A stretch of 34,775 nucleotides of DNA, from the NCBI GenBank assembly GCA_038106445.1, contig JAYODU010000017.1:1-34775 (forward strand), given 5' to 3'. A program made the translations under genes and the position numbers. The notes under the pieces were generated by a model. It saw only the letters and a program-made list of their open reading frames with translations, was not told the origin of the DNA and made no database searches. Shown one piece after another: positions 1-8,405 of the stretch. The DNA comes from Pseudemcibacter sp038106445. Lineage in GTDB: Bacteria; Pseudomonadota; Alphaproteobacteria; Sphingomonadales; Emcibacteraceae. Positions within the stretch are counted from its first letter, which is position 1, and each line of letters begins with the position of its first letter.

Positions 1-349
1 GGTCAAGCCCCTTTTCAAGCGAACGATAATTTTCTTCAATCGGGTTTAATCTAATCAGGACAAGGCACAGCAGCCAGATAAGAACGAGTGGCATGCTCAT
101 GCCTGTTACAAGTGCTGCGACTTCAAGAGCAGGTATTTGCGCAATATCAATCCCTGCATTAAACAGGTAATATCCACAGAAAGATATCCAGATAACGCTT
201 AAAGTTGTAGCAACTGTTATTGGCCAGTTCCGCCAGATTTTAGACCAGATACCCGATTGTTCCGTAACATTTGCATTAGAATGTTTTAAAGAAGATGGAT
301 GCGCTGTGACCACCCGGTTGCTGGTCTTCGCTTCTTTTTTGTCACTCAT
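1..349 (-). CDS. N-terminal part of an unknown two-TM membrane protein (runs off the window)
   Basis: An open frame of 116 codons starts at ATG 349-347 and runs off the left edge. A GAGG ribosome site lies just upstream of the ATG. Residues 1-40 are polar and charged. Two hydrophobic stretches follow, about residues 43-64 and 73-100, and then a charged segment (PIEENYRSLEKGL) that could open a cytoplasmic coiled coil. This layout, two TM segments followed by a probable long cytoplasmic region, resembles polar scaffold proteins such as TipN, but too little is visible to claim that. The gene is divergent from the receiver gene, with about 237 bp between them. Function unknown. Confidence 0.7.
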   Translation of the reverse strand, partial: MSDKKEAKTSNRVVTAHPSSLKHSNANVTEQSGIWSKIWRNWPITVATTLSVIWISFCGYYLFNAGIDIAQIPALEVAALVTGMSMPLVLIWLLCLVLIRLNPIEENYRSLEKGLD

Positions 350-586
350 TTACCTCGTCCACTAAAATATACACTTACTATCTTTCATTGTAGCAGTCCC
401 GCATGCACATCGCAAGTGATAAGCTAACCGGTTACGTGCTCGAGATTTATATACCGCTAAAGCTTATTATAAGATTAAAATCGCCAGAAAATATTATTTT
501 ATGAACAATTTAGGATTTATTTACCATAATCAGGTTTTATAGTGATAATTAATTGATTCATTGGGATATTTTTAGCAGGGAAATTT

Positions 587-1003
587 ATGAGCGGAATTGA
601 TTTAAGTCGAATAAGTGTACTCGTTGTGGAAGACAGTCCGTTTATCAGAACTTTAATAGTGAACAGTATCAGGATTTTAGGTGTTCAGACCGTCCGGTCA
701 GTAGATGACGGTGCTGAAGCGATTGAATTTTTAAAGCTTGTGGATGAGAATCCAATGAAAGCTGGAATGATGTCTGTTGATATCGTGATATGTGATTGGG
801 AAATGAGCCCCGTAAATGGGTTGATGTTGCTTCGTTGGATTAGGCGTCACAAAGAGAGTAGAGATCGATTTAAACCGTTTATAATGTTAACCAGATATTC
901 CGAACCCAACAGGGTACAGGAAGCACGGGAAATGGGTGTTACAGAATTTATGTCTAAACCGTTCTCTGTGAATGCACTTGCTGAATATCGTAAAAGCCCT
1001 TGA
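587..1003 (+). CDS. CheY-like single-domain response regulator, C-terminus probably frameshifted
   Basis: A receiver domain with no output domain. The acidic pocket is E15/D16, the phosphoacceptor is D70 (ICDWEM), the switch threonine is T102 and the conserved lysine is K124 in MSKPF. AGGGAAA about 7 nt before the ATG is a fair ribosome site. It should act by phosphorylation-dependent binding to a partner, which cannot be named. The reading stops at TGA 1001-1003 just where helix 5 should begin. In another frame the DNA from 978 reads LLNIVKALEGQREK, a good helix-5 continuation, so a small indel near 975-985 is likely. After the TGA the original frame reopens as a 27-codon ORF (1022-1105). 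It may be an eroded gene or a sequencing error; the truncated domain may not fold normally. Confidence 0.8.
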   Translation: MSGIDLSRISVLVVEDSPFIRTLIVNSIRILGVQTVRSVDDGAEAIEFLKLVDENPMKAGMMSVDIVICDWEMSPVNGLMLLRWIRRHKESRDRFKPFIMLTRYSEPNRVQEAREMGVTEFMSKPFSVNALAEYRKSP

Positions 1004-1225
1004 AGGACAGAGGGAAAAAATATGGATCCTCACCTGGTTCAGATCATAAATGATATTGAACTCAGAGCAAAAGTGGAACTCGCCAAGCTGGAAATTATTG
1101 GCTAATTTCTGCGAATATCAAAGTAATAAAAGCTTCACTTAACTCTTTAATAAAATCACTTGAATTTTTAGGTCGACTTAAGTAGTTTGTCACCACTTTT
1201 GGAACTAATTGAAGTTGAGGTAAGT

Positions 1226-1642
1226 ATGTCAGTGGAATTGCCTGATGGGTATGAACCTTCTGAAAATGAAGAGTTTATGAATGATCGACAGTTGGAATAC
1301 TTCCGCCGGAAACTTGTCGAATGGAAAGAATCAATATTAAATGATTCTAGGGAAACTCTCTCACATCTTCAGGAAGATAGCCTGAAGGAGCCGGATATAG
1401 CCGATCGGGCTTCAGCAGAAACAGATTGGTCGGTTGAACTAAGGACGCGAGATCGTCAAAGAAAACTGATTACGAAAATTGATGCAGCGATTAAACGTAT
1501 TGAGGATAAAGAGTATGGTTATTGCGAAGTAAGCGGTGAGCAGATCAGCCTTAAAAGACTACAGGCGCGTCCTATTGCAACAATGACCATTGAATCACAG
1601 GAAAAGCATGAAAACTACGAAAAAGTGCATAGAGACGCATAA
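1226..1642 (+). CDS. dksA: DksA/TraR-family RNA polymerase-binding transcription factor, zinc-finger cysteines mostly lost
   Basis: DksA binds the RNA polymerase secondary channel and, with ppGpp, tunes rRNA and amino-acid promoters. The 138-residue protein has the usual coiled-coil body, with the tip motif in PDIADRAS (the D-x2-D-x-A of DksA) and the C-terminal region YGYCEVSGEQISLKRLQARP. Only the first of the four zinc-finger cysteines remains (YCEVSG); the others are S and T. This pattern is known for DksA proteins that do not depend on zinc. The ATG at 1226 is preferred over an upstream TTG at 1187, because GAGG sits at 1217-1220 and the MSVELPDGYEPS start matches alphaproteobacterial DksA. 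It ends at a strong terminator shared with the convergent flgH. Confidence 0.92.
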   Translation: MSVELPDGYEPSENEEFMNDRQLEYFRRKLVEWKESILNDSRETLSHLQEDSLKEPDIADRASAETDWSVELRTRDRQRKLITKIDAAIKRIEDKEYGYCEVSGEQISLKRLQARPIATMTIESQEKHENYEKVHRDA

Positions 1643-1666
1643 ATAGTTTTTTTATTTTTAAATTAT

Positions 1667-1699
1667 AAAAGGGCTGTAACTTTTTGTTACAGCCCTTTT
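1667..1699. terminator. Bidirectional intrinsic terminator between dksA and flgH
   Basis: A perfect hairpin with arms 1667-1680 and 1686-1699 (core GGGCTGTAAC) and a five-T loop. It is flanked by A's on the left and T's on the right, so it can stop transcription from both sides, serving dksA (+) and flgH (-). Confidence 0.9.
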
Positions 1700-1765
1700 T
1701 ATTGTGCAGGAACAATGGTTATCGATATTGGTATCTCAAACCGGACACAATTTAAATCTTACGAT

Positions 1766-2515
1766 TTAGAAGGGGAACAGAATGTCAAATAACTGGCTTC
1801 CATAACGTGGTTGTTGGAAGTCTGTTATTTGTCCGCGTCCGCCGTAAGAAATTCTGGCCTCTGCGATCTGTGTATGTTCAATCGTATTTGTTGAACTAAT
1901 GTCTTCAGGACGAATTACGCCCATAATGGTCATTTCTCTGACTTCAAAATTAACTCTTACTTCCTGGTTGCCCTGAATGACCATATTTCCATTTAGAAGG
2001 GTTTGTGTTACAACGGCGGCAACAATGAAACTGATACTTTCACTTCTATCTACTTTTCCGGATCCGGAATTAGACGTTGATGTTGTCGTATTGACAAGAT
2101 CCCCCGGTGTTAAACTATCCGGGATGAGGGTTTCCAGACCAAGCATTTTATTGAGGTTTGCATCCTCAGCATTGCTGCGGGTTCGGGTGGTTGCATTATC
2201 AATAGATGCCTGATCATCAATGGTAATATTAACTGTCAAAATATCACCTACTTTAGAGGCGCGGGCATCTTTAAAGAAATAACGTGAACCTGTTTTCCAG
2301 AGGCTGTTGCTTTGGTGATATTCAGGCATAACTGTAGGTGTTGCAATAACGCCAATTGGGCTGATTTGTGCCTGTTGCGGCACAACACGTTCATTTTCAA
2401 TTGTTGCGAGGTCAGGTGCACTGCCGATATCACCGATTCTTCCATTTGTTCCGCATCCGGATAAACCGATAGATGTGGCAGTCAGAAGGCTGAGTTTTAA
2501 AATTGCTTTTTTCAT
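1766..2515 (-). CDS. flgH: Flagellar L-ring protein FlgH (outer-membrane lipoprotein)
   Basis: FlgH builds the L ring, the outer-membrane bushing of the flagellar rod. The 249-residue protein begins with a lipoprotein signal peptide and lipobox LSGC (Cys about residue 21). It then has the family hallmarks SLWKTGSRYFFKDARASKVGDILTV (broken here across that region), a Ser/Thr-rich middle, GNMVIQGNQEVRVNFE and the C-terminal RPEDIS...ARISYGGRG...QP. AAAGGAAC precedes the ATG. In most alphaproteobacteria flgH is the last gene of a flgF-flgG-flgA-flgH run. Here the sequence just upstream could be the last few codons of flgA (reading ...LTLNS, stop TAA 2530-2528), but it turns at once into a cckA fragment on the other strand. 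No other flagellar gene is visible, so its natural promoter may be lost. Confidence 0.93.
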   Translation of the reverse strand: MKKAILKLSLLTATSIGLSGCGTNGRIGDIGSAPDLATIENERVVPQQAQISPIGVIATPTVMPEYHQSNSLWKTGSRYFFKDARASKVGDILTVNITIDDQASIDNATTRTRSNAEDANLNKMLGLETLIPDSLTPGDLVNTTTSTSNSGSGKVDRSESISFIVAAVVTQTLLNGNMVIQGNQEVRVNFEVREMTIMGVIRPEDISSTNTIEHTQIAEARISYGGRGQITDFQQPRYGSQLFDILFPF

Positions 2516-2530
2516 AACTGTTCCTTTTTA

Positions 2531-3593
2531 TGAATTAAGGGTTAAGCATGTGCCGGGTGACCAGTCATTTTCAGATATTATCCAGATTAAACAAAATGCC
2601 AACAGGGCAGCCAACTTGGTTCGGCAATTACTTGCATTTTCCCGTCAGCAGACACTCCGGCCAAAAGTTATTATTATGACCGATGTGGTTGCTGAACTTT
2701 CTAACCTCTTAAGGCGTCTGATCGGTAGTAATATCGAGCTTAAAATGAATCACGGGCATGATATTGATCCTGTTCGTGTTGATCTGGGACAACTTGAGCA
2801 GGTGATAATTAATCTTTGTGTTAACGCACGTGATGCGATGCCGGATGGTGGAAAACTTGAAATTAAAATGCGTAATATTAATGAGGAAGAATCTTTAAAA
2901 ATAGCTGAACGTTATCAGATTTTCCCAAAAGGCGAATATGTATTGCTGGAAGTAATTGATAATGGAACCGGTATATCCAAAGATCATATCGGCAAAGTGT
3001 TTGAGCCATTTTTCAGCACGAAGGAAGTTGGCAAGGGTACCGGGCTTGGCCTTTCAACGGTTTATGGCATAATCAAACAAACAAATGGTTTCGTGTTTCC
3101 TGAGAGTGAACTTGGTGTTGGGACTTCATTTAAAATTTATTTGCCAAAATACGTTGCAGTGGACGGTGATGATGTAGATGACACCGATGAAAAATTAAAA
3201 CCGGACGGACCAGCGAAAGATTTAACGGGCAGCAGTACAATTTTACTGGTTGAAAATGAAGATGCAGTTAGGATGTTTGCTTCAAGAGCACTTAAAAATA
3301 AGGGCTATACCGTCTATGAGGCAGATAGCGGTGTATCAGCGTTAAACCTGCTTAAAGAAACAGAAGCAAAAATAGATTTACTTATAAGCGATGTGATGAT
3401 GCCACAAATGGATGGCCCCAGCCTCGTTAAGAAAATCCGTGAAACAGACAAAACTTTAAAAGTTATTTTTATTTCCGGTTATGCTGAAGATGCTCTTGAT
3501 GATAACCTGATGGATAAAGATTTTAATTTTCTCTCCAAACCTTTTAGTCTCAAACAACTCGCTGAGCAGGTGAAAGAAGTTCTCGAGAAGTAA
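2531..3593 (+). pseudogene. cckA: 5'-truncated hybrid histidine kinase, C-terminal part of CckA
   Basis: CckA phosphorylates ChpT and so feeds the CtrA cell-cycle regulator. The readable part starts just after the histidine box (LRVKHVPGDQSFSDIIQIKQ) and continues through helix 2 of the DHp domain. The ATPase follows, with N box NLCVNARDAM, G1 DNGTGIS, F box FEPFFSTK and G2 GTGLGLS, then a receiver domain with phosphoacceptor Asp in LISDVMMPQMDG and lysine in LSKPFS. The membrane segments, PAS domains and the HDFNN phospho-histidine are absent. The open frame reaches back to 2475, but those codons are antisense to flgH and not CckA-like. The cut falls between 2531 and about 2545. Without the histidine this protein cannot be a working CckA. 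Its place just before recA-alaS fits the usual location of cckA, so the 5' half was probably deleted or lost in assembly. Confidence 0.85.
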
Positions 3594-3594
3594 A

Positions 3595-3627
3595 AGAATC
3601 CTGCTTCATGTGATTCTGCTTTTTTTT
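3595..3627 (+). terminator. Possible terminator after the cckA fragment
   Basis: Six-base arms AGAATC (3595-3600) and GATTCT (3612-3617) with an 11-nt loop, followed by a run of T's at 3620-3627. The stem is weak but the T run is long. Confidence 0.4.
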
Positions 3628-3649
3628 GTCTGTCATCCAGATCAAAAGT

Positions 3650-3679
3650 GTTCTAATTGCATTATTTTAATGAGAACAA
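3650..3679. promoter_or_regulatory. Imperfect dyad upstream of recA
   Basis: TGTTCT at 3650-3655 and its inverse AGAACA at 3674-3679 sit symmetrically, and ATT/AAT inside each arm also matches. It could bind a dimeric regulator. The half-sites contain GTTC/GAAC, the core of the alphaproteobacterial LexA box, but their arrangement is not the usual direct repeat. Confidence 0.3.
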
Positions 3680-3730
3680 AATATATATAATTTATATAAA
3701 TTATAATAAGATCAAATAGTTATAAATATC

Positions 3731-3763
3731 TTTACAATATAGAACAAATAGGGTACATATAGT
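3731..3763 (+). promoter_or_regulatory. Candidate recA promoter with LexA-like box
   Basis: GAAC-N7-GTAC occupies 3742-3756. This is one base from GAAC-N7-GAAC, the direct-repeat SOS box known from alphaproteobacteria. It lies between a possible -35 (TTTACA 3731-3736) and -10 region (about 3754-3763), about 55 bp before the recA start, which is where a LexA operator should sit. The -10 match is poor, so the exact promoter is uncertain. Confidence 0.45.
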
Positions 3764-3811
3764 TTGTTTACAAGCTACAACCGTATATGGGATATAAAAA
3801 GGAGACACAAA

Positions 3812-4882
3812 ATGGCATCATCAAATTTAAAGTTGGTTGGACAGGATAATATGGATAAACAGAAAGCGCTGGACGCTGCATTAGCTCAGATTGAACGGGC
3901 TTTTGGCAAGGGTTCAATTATGAAACTGGGGCAAAATAGTTCTGTTGACGTTGATGCCATATCTACAGGTTCACTGGGACTTGATATTGCGCTAGGGATT
4001 GGCGGACTTCCGAAGGGGCGTATTATTGAAATTTACGGGCCGGAAAGCTCAGGTAAAACGACACTGGCGCTTCATGTTGCCGCTGAAGTTCAAAAAGCAG
4101 GCGGGACTGCGGCGTTTGTTGACGCGGAACATGCGCTTGATCCCGTTTATGCAGGGAAACTGGGTGTTAATCTTGATGATCTTCTCATTTCACAGCCAGA
4201 CACAGGTGAACAGGCGTTGGAAATAACCGATACTCTTGTTCGTTCCGGTGCTATTGATGTATTGGTGGTTGACAGTGTTGCTGCGCTCACACCACGGGCA
4301 GAACTAGAAGGTGAAATGGGTGACAGCCATGTTGGTCTTCAGGCGCGCCTTATGAGTCAGGCTCTGCGTAAACTTACTGGTTCAATATCCAAATCAAAAT
4401 GCATGGTGATTTTTATCAACCAGATTAGGATGAAGATCGGCGTAATGTATGGCAGTCCTGAGGTGACGACAGGTGGTAATGCTCTGAAATTTTATTCATC
4501 AGTCCGTATTGATATTCGCCGTATTGGTGCCATCAAGGAAAAAGAAGAAATTGTTGGAAACCAGACCCGCGTGAAGGTGGTGAAGAATAAAGTTGCTCCA
4601 CCATTCAAAGTGGTAGAATTTGATATTATGTACGGGAAAGGCATTTCAAAAACAGGTGAACTGATCGATCTGGGTGTTGCAGCGGGCATCGTTGAAAAGT
4701 CGGGGTCCTGGTATTCGTATGACAGCCAGCGCATCGGTCAGGGCCGAGAAAATGCCAAGCGGTTTCTTGAAGATAATCCGGAAATTTCAGAACAAATTGA
4801 AAGTGCGGTTCGTGTAAGTGCGGGTATTCTTGACCTTGTTATGCTTAAAGAAGGCGCCGTTAGAGAATACGACGAAGAATAA
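3812..4882 (+). CDS. recA: Recombinase RecA
   Basis: RecA forms filaments on single-stranded DNA, drives strand exchange and triggers LexA self-cleavage. The 356-residue protein has Walker A GPESSGKT (about 76-83), the ATP-site region DSVAALTPRAELEGEMGD, loop L1/L2 sequences (FINQIRMKIGVMYGSPE, GGNALKFYSS) and the usual acidic C-terminus. The start at ATG 3812 is chosen because AAAAGGAGA lies 8 nt upstream and MASSNLKL is a normal N-terminus; an in-frame TTG at 3764 has no such support. A strong terminator follows. The order (cckA)-recA-alaS is typical for the class. Confidence 0.98.
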   Translation: MASSNLKLVGQDNMDKQKALDAALAQIERAFGKGSIMKLGQNSSVDVDAISTGSLGLDIALGIGGLPKGRIIEIYGPESSGKTTLALHVAAEVQKAGGTAAFVDAEHALDPVYAGKLGVNLDDLLISQPDTGEQALEITDTLVRSGAIDVLVVDSVAALTPRAELEGEMGDSHVGLQARLMSQALRKLTGSISKSKCMVIFINQIRMKIGVMYGSPEVTTGGNALKFYSSVRIDIRRIGAIKEKEEIVGNQTRVKVVKNKVAPPFKVVEFDIMYGKGISKTGELIDLGVAAGIVEKSGSWYSYDSQRIGQGRENAKRFLEDNPEISEQIESAVRVSAGILDLVMLKEGAVREYDEE

Positions 4883-4911
4883 GGGTCCCCATATTATCCC
4901 AGCAAACTTAT

Positions 4912-4942
4912 AAAGGTACCGGCAAGCCGGTACCTTTTTTTT
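4912..4942 (+). terminator. Intrinsic terminator of recA
   Basis: A perfect 11-bp hairpin, arms 4912-4922 and 4927-4937 (core GGTACCGG), with a CAAG loop and eight T's from 4935. It also lies at the end of the convergent exporter pseudogene. Confidence 0.92.
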
Positions 4943-4945
4943 ATT

Positions 4946-5560
4946 TTACCGATCAGTAAATGCCAGCTTGGTTCCTAAAGCTGCAAATATGAGAGCAAAT
5001 GATCGCTGGGTATTTTTTACTATCCTGGGCGATGAGAGTACTATATCTCTGAACCAGCCCGCACATACACCATAGATAATAAATATAGCAAATGTGAGTG
5101 CCATAAATGTTATGCTAAGAACCAGCATATGGCTTATGGCATTATCACTTGTCATTGGCACGAATTGGGGCAGAAATGCCAAAAAGAAAATTGATAACTT
5201 TGGATTAAGGATATTAATCAGGAAACCTTTAAGGATGATCGCGGAGCCGTGGGTCACTTTATTATCATTTTTTATGTCAAATGATCCTGTCTCTTTCCAC
5301 ATGCATCAGGCAAGATAAAAAAGATATGCGACACCTATAAATTTAACGATCTGAAAGGCAACAGCGCTTATATGAAGTAAGGCCGAAAGCCCAAAAACAG
5401 TTGCTAAAAGATGAGGGATTATCCCTGCAGTACAGCCAATGGCGGCCAGAATACTAGCGCGAATGCCGTGAAAAAGGCCATTGGAAATCGTATATATAAC
5501 GCCTGTCCCCGGGATCAGAACAACAATTAGAGCTGTTATAATAAATTCGGCTGTTATCAT
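4946..5560 (-). pseudogene. LysE/RhtB-family amino-acid exporter with an in-frame TGA stop
   Basis: LysE/RhtB proteins export amino acids or homoserine lactones across the inner membrane. The reading from ATG 5560 gives 84 codons (PGTGVIYTISNGLFHG... IVKFIGVAYLFYLA), then TGA at 5308-5306. The same frame then continues for 118 more codons (CMWKETGS...LKGFLINILNPKLSIFFLAFLPQF...). Together they make about 204 codons, the normal family length, with the expected hydrophobic segments and the conserved LNPK motif. Family members usually have Trp at this place (YLAWKMW), so a single TGG-to-TGA change explains the break. Neither half alone is a full transporter. It lies convergent to recA and divergent from alaS. 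Confidence 0.85.
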
Positions 5561-5597
5561 TTAGAATATTCCTATCTACTGATTAATTCTTCTGACC

Positions 5598-5607
5598 GTA
5601 ACGTTAC
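5598..5607. promoter_or_regulatory. Perfect 10-bp palindrome in the exporter/alaS divergent gap
   Basis: GTAACGTTAC is fully self-complementary and sits about 40 bp before the exporter start. It may be a repressor site for the exporter; palindromes this short also occur by chance. Confidence 0.25.
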
Positions 5608-5662
5608 AGTAAAAATAAGCAAGTGATAACTGGACTTGTTATAGTTTGAACGCTAAAAGGCT

Positions 5663-5692
5663 TTGAATTAAATCTCCTTTGTGGGGTATAGT
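5663..5692 (+). promoter_or_regulatory. Candidate sigma-70 promoter for alaS
   Basis: TTGAAT (5663-5668), an 18-bp spacer and TATAGT (5687-5692). The implied start lies about 30 bp before the alaS ATG. Confidence 0.5.
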
Positions 5693-5729
5693 CAGGATCA
5701 TGAATAGATATTAGGCAAATGGAAAATTA

Positions 5730-8378
5730 ATGCAAAGTACCAACGACATAAGAAGTACGTTTTTGAATTACTTTAGGAATGCTGGCCATGAAATCGTGGC
5801 GAGTAGCCCACTGGTGCCTGATAATGACCCGACATTAATGTTTGTCAATGCCGGTATGGTTCCGTTTAAAAATGTATTCACAGGAATGGAAACGCGTCCC
5901 TATGACCGTGCCGTATCCAGTCAAAAATGTGTTCGGGCCGGTGGCAAGCATAATGACCTGGATAATGTCGGTTATACGGCACGCCATCATACCTTTTTTG
6001 AAATGCTGGGTAATTTTTCATTTGGCGATTATTTCAAGGAGCAGGCTATTCACCACGCCTGGACATTGATAACCGGTGAATATGGTATTGATAAAAATAG
6101 GTTGCTTGTAACAGTGTTCCACGATGATGATGTTGCCTGGAACCACTGGAAAAATATCAGCGGTCTTCCGGATGAAAAGATTATTCGAATTGCAACATCA
6201 GATAATTTCTGGTCAATGGGTCCGACGGGGCCATGTGGACCCTGTTCAGAAATATTTTATGACCATGGTGATCACATATGGGGCGGCCCACCCGGCACAC
6301 CCGAAGAAGATGGAGACAGATTTGTCGAAATCTGGAACCTGGTTTTCATGCAATATGAACAGGTAAATGAAAATACCCGTATTAATCTGCCTAAACCGGC
6401 TATTGATACAGGAATGGGGCTTGAGCGTATAGCTGCGGTACTTCAGGGTGTTCATGATAATTATGAAATAGATCTGTTTAAAAAGCTGATCGAAGCATCA
6501 GCAGATAAAAGCGGTGTTGATCCTTATGGGGATCATAATACTTCGCACCGTGTAATTGCGGATCATTTAAGGTCTACTTCGTTCCTGATTGCGGATGGTG
6601 TAATGCCCTCAAACGAAGGAAGGGGGTATGTTCTTCGCAGAATAATGCGCCGTGCCATGCGCCATGCGCAAATGATTGGTTGCAAAGAGCCATTGATGCA
6701 TCAACTGGTACCGGCACTCGTCAGTGAAATGGGACATGCTTTTCCTGAACTGCGCCGTGCGCAGGCATTGGTTGAAGAGACATTGTTACTCGAAGAAAAA
6801 CGCTTCAGAAAAACCCTTGATCGGGGAATGAAGCTATTGGATGACGAAGTTGCAAAAATTGGCAAAAATGGGCAACTGGATGGTGAAGTTGCCTTTAAAT
6901 TATATGATACTTACGGGTTTCCGCTTGATCTGACGCAGGATGCGCTAAGGGCAAAAAAATTAACCGTTGACGAAGACGGTTTTAACAAGGCAATGCAAAA
7001 ACAAAAAGCCGAAGCACGTGCCGCCTGGAAAGGGTCTGGATCAACTGCAACCGATACAATATGGTTTGAAGCTCAGGAAGAATTCGGAGCAAGCGAATTT
7101 ATCGGCTATAGCACGACCCGTGCTGATGCAAAGATAATCAAGATTGTGAATGGAGATGCATCTGTTGCTGAAGGCAAAACGGGTGATAAAGTCTCAATTC
7201 TTACAAACCAGACACCTTTTTATGCCGAAAGCGGGGGGCAGGTGGGTGATATCGGATTTATAAAAAATGATAGCGGTCTTGTTATAGAAATTATGGATAC
7301 GCAGAAGCAGCTAGGGTCGCTCCATGTTCACATTGGTAAAATCACAGCGGGTATACTAAGTGTAAACGACGTCGTGCATATGGTTGTGGATGAAGAAAAT
7401 CGTAATAAGATACGTGCCAATCATTCTGTCACCCATATTTTACATGCGGCATTACGTAAGCAACTGGGGGATCATTTAACGCAGAAAGGTTCTTTGGTTG
7501 CAGCGGATAAGATGCGGTTTGATATAAGCCATTCGAAAGCCGTAACGGAAAACGAAATATCAAAGGTTGAGGAAGAAGTTAATCATATAATTCGCCAAAA
7601 TACCGAAGTTACAACGAGGCTAATGACCCCAGAAGAGGCTATAAACGCAGGGGCAATGGCATTGTTTGGTGAAAAATACGGCGATGAAGTACGTGTTGTA
7701 GCCATGGGAAAAAATGTGGATGGCTCTGATTATTCGGTTGAATTATGTGGTGGTACACATGTTCGGCGTACCGGCGATATAGGATATTTTAAAATTATTT
7801 CTGAAGGGGCGGTCTCTGCGGGTGTAAGACGTCTGGAAGTCCTTACGGGAAATGCGGCATGTGATTATTCGAAAGAACAGCAATCATTAATTCTTGAAAC
7901 AGCCGCGGTACTGAAATCTCCTGCCCATGAGTTACCCCAACGGCTTTCTTCATTATTGGCTGAACGAAAGAAAATGGAAAAGGAAATCGCCGACCTTCAG
8001 AAGAAGATCGCTTTGGGTGGCGGTGCGTCACAATCGAAGGGAGATGGTATTCAGGAAATAAACGGTATAAAATTTATAGGGCAGGTGCTTGATGGTATAC
8101 AGGCAAAAGAACTTCGCGGGCTTGCTGATGATGCAAAGAAAAAAATTGGCAGTGGCATCATTGCCTATATTGCAGTTAACGATGGTAAGGCAGCGGTGCT
8201 AACGGCTGTAACCATTGATCTGACAGAAAAATTCAGTGCTGTAGATCTTGTAAGAATCGGGGCTGCTACTGTCGGCGGTAGTGGCGGTGGTGGCAGACCT
8301 GATATGGCGCAGGCTGGCGGTCCGAATGGTGATCAAGCACAGGCAGCAATTGATGCCATTAAAGAAAAGATAGGGTAA
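5730..8378 (+). CDS. alaS: Alanyl-tRNA synthetase
   Basis: AlaS charges tRNA-Ala with alanine in the cytosol and edits mischarged serine and glycine. The 882-residue protein is full length. The class II catalytic core is at the N-terminus (FVNAGMVPFKNVFTG, GNFSFGDYFKE, TGMGLERIAAV). The editing domain carries the zinc-binding set H565-x3-H569 and C673-x3-H677 (CGGTH). The C-terminal DHHA1-type domain ends in a glycine-rich GGSGGGGRPDMAQAGG loop. The start fits the MQSTNDIRSTFLNYF N-terminus usual for the family. The K+ channel gene follows after 27 bp and may be cotranscribed. Confidence 0.98.
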   Translation: MQSTNDIRSTFLNYFRNAGHEIVASSPLVPDNDPTLMFVNAGMVPFKNVFTGMETRPYDRAVSSQKCVRAGGKHNDLDNVGYTARHHTFFEMLGNFSFGDYFKEQAIHHAWTLITGEYGIDKNRLLVTVFHDDDVAWNHWKNISGLPDEKIIRIATSDNFWSMGPTGPCGPCSEIFYDHGDHIWGGPPGTPEEDGDRFVEIWNLVFMQYEQVNENTRINLPKPAIDTGMGLERIAAVLQGVHDNYEIDLFKKLIEASADKSGVDPYGDHNTSHRVIADHLRSTSFLIADGVMPSNEGRGYVLRRIMRRAMRHAQMIGCKEPLMHQLVPALVSEMGHAFPELRRAQALVEETLLLEEKRFRKTLDRGMKLLDDEVAKIGKNGQLDGEVAFKLYDTYGFPLDLTQDALRAKKLTVDEDGFNKAMQKQKAEARAAWKGSGSTATDTIWFEAQEEFGASEFIGYSTTRADAKIIKIVNGDASVAEGKTGDKVSILTNQTPFYAESGGQVGDIGFIKNDSGLVIEIMDTQKQLGSLHVHIGKITAGILSVNDVVHMVVDEENRNKIRANHSVTHILHAALRKQLGDHLTQKGSLVAADKMRFDISHSKAVTENEISKVEEEVNHIIRQNTEVTTRLMTPEEAINAGAMALFGEKYGDEVRVVAMGKNVDGSDYSVELCGGTHVRRTGDIGYFKIISEGAVSAGVRRLEVLTGNAACDYSKEQQSLILETAAVLKSPAHELPQRLSSLLAERKKMEKEIADLQKKIALGGGASQSKGDGIQEINGIKFIGQVLDGIQAKELRGLADDAKKKIGSGIIAYIAVNDGKAAVLTAVTIDLTEKFSAVDLVRIGAATVGGSGGGGRPDMAQAGGPNGDQAQAAIDAIKEKIG

Positions 8379-8405
8379 ACATTCAGGGCAGATCGGTACG
8401 TTTAA

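Noticed and set aside
2475..2530. The first 18 or so codons of the cckA-fragment ORF as a real N-terminus
   Set aside because: They are antisense to the start of flgH and its ribosome site and do not resemble any CckA segment.
3764..3811. Longer recA starting at TTG 3764
   Set aside because: No ribosome site, residues not found in RecA proteins, and it overlaps the likely promoter; ATG 3812 has a good AAGGAGA.
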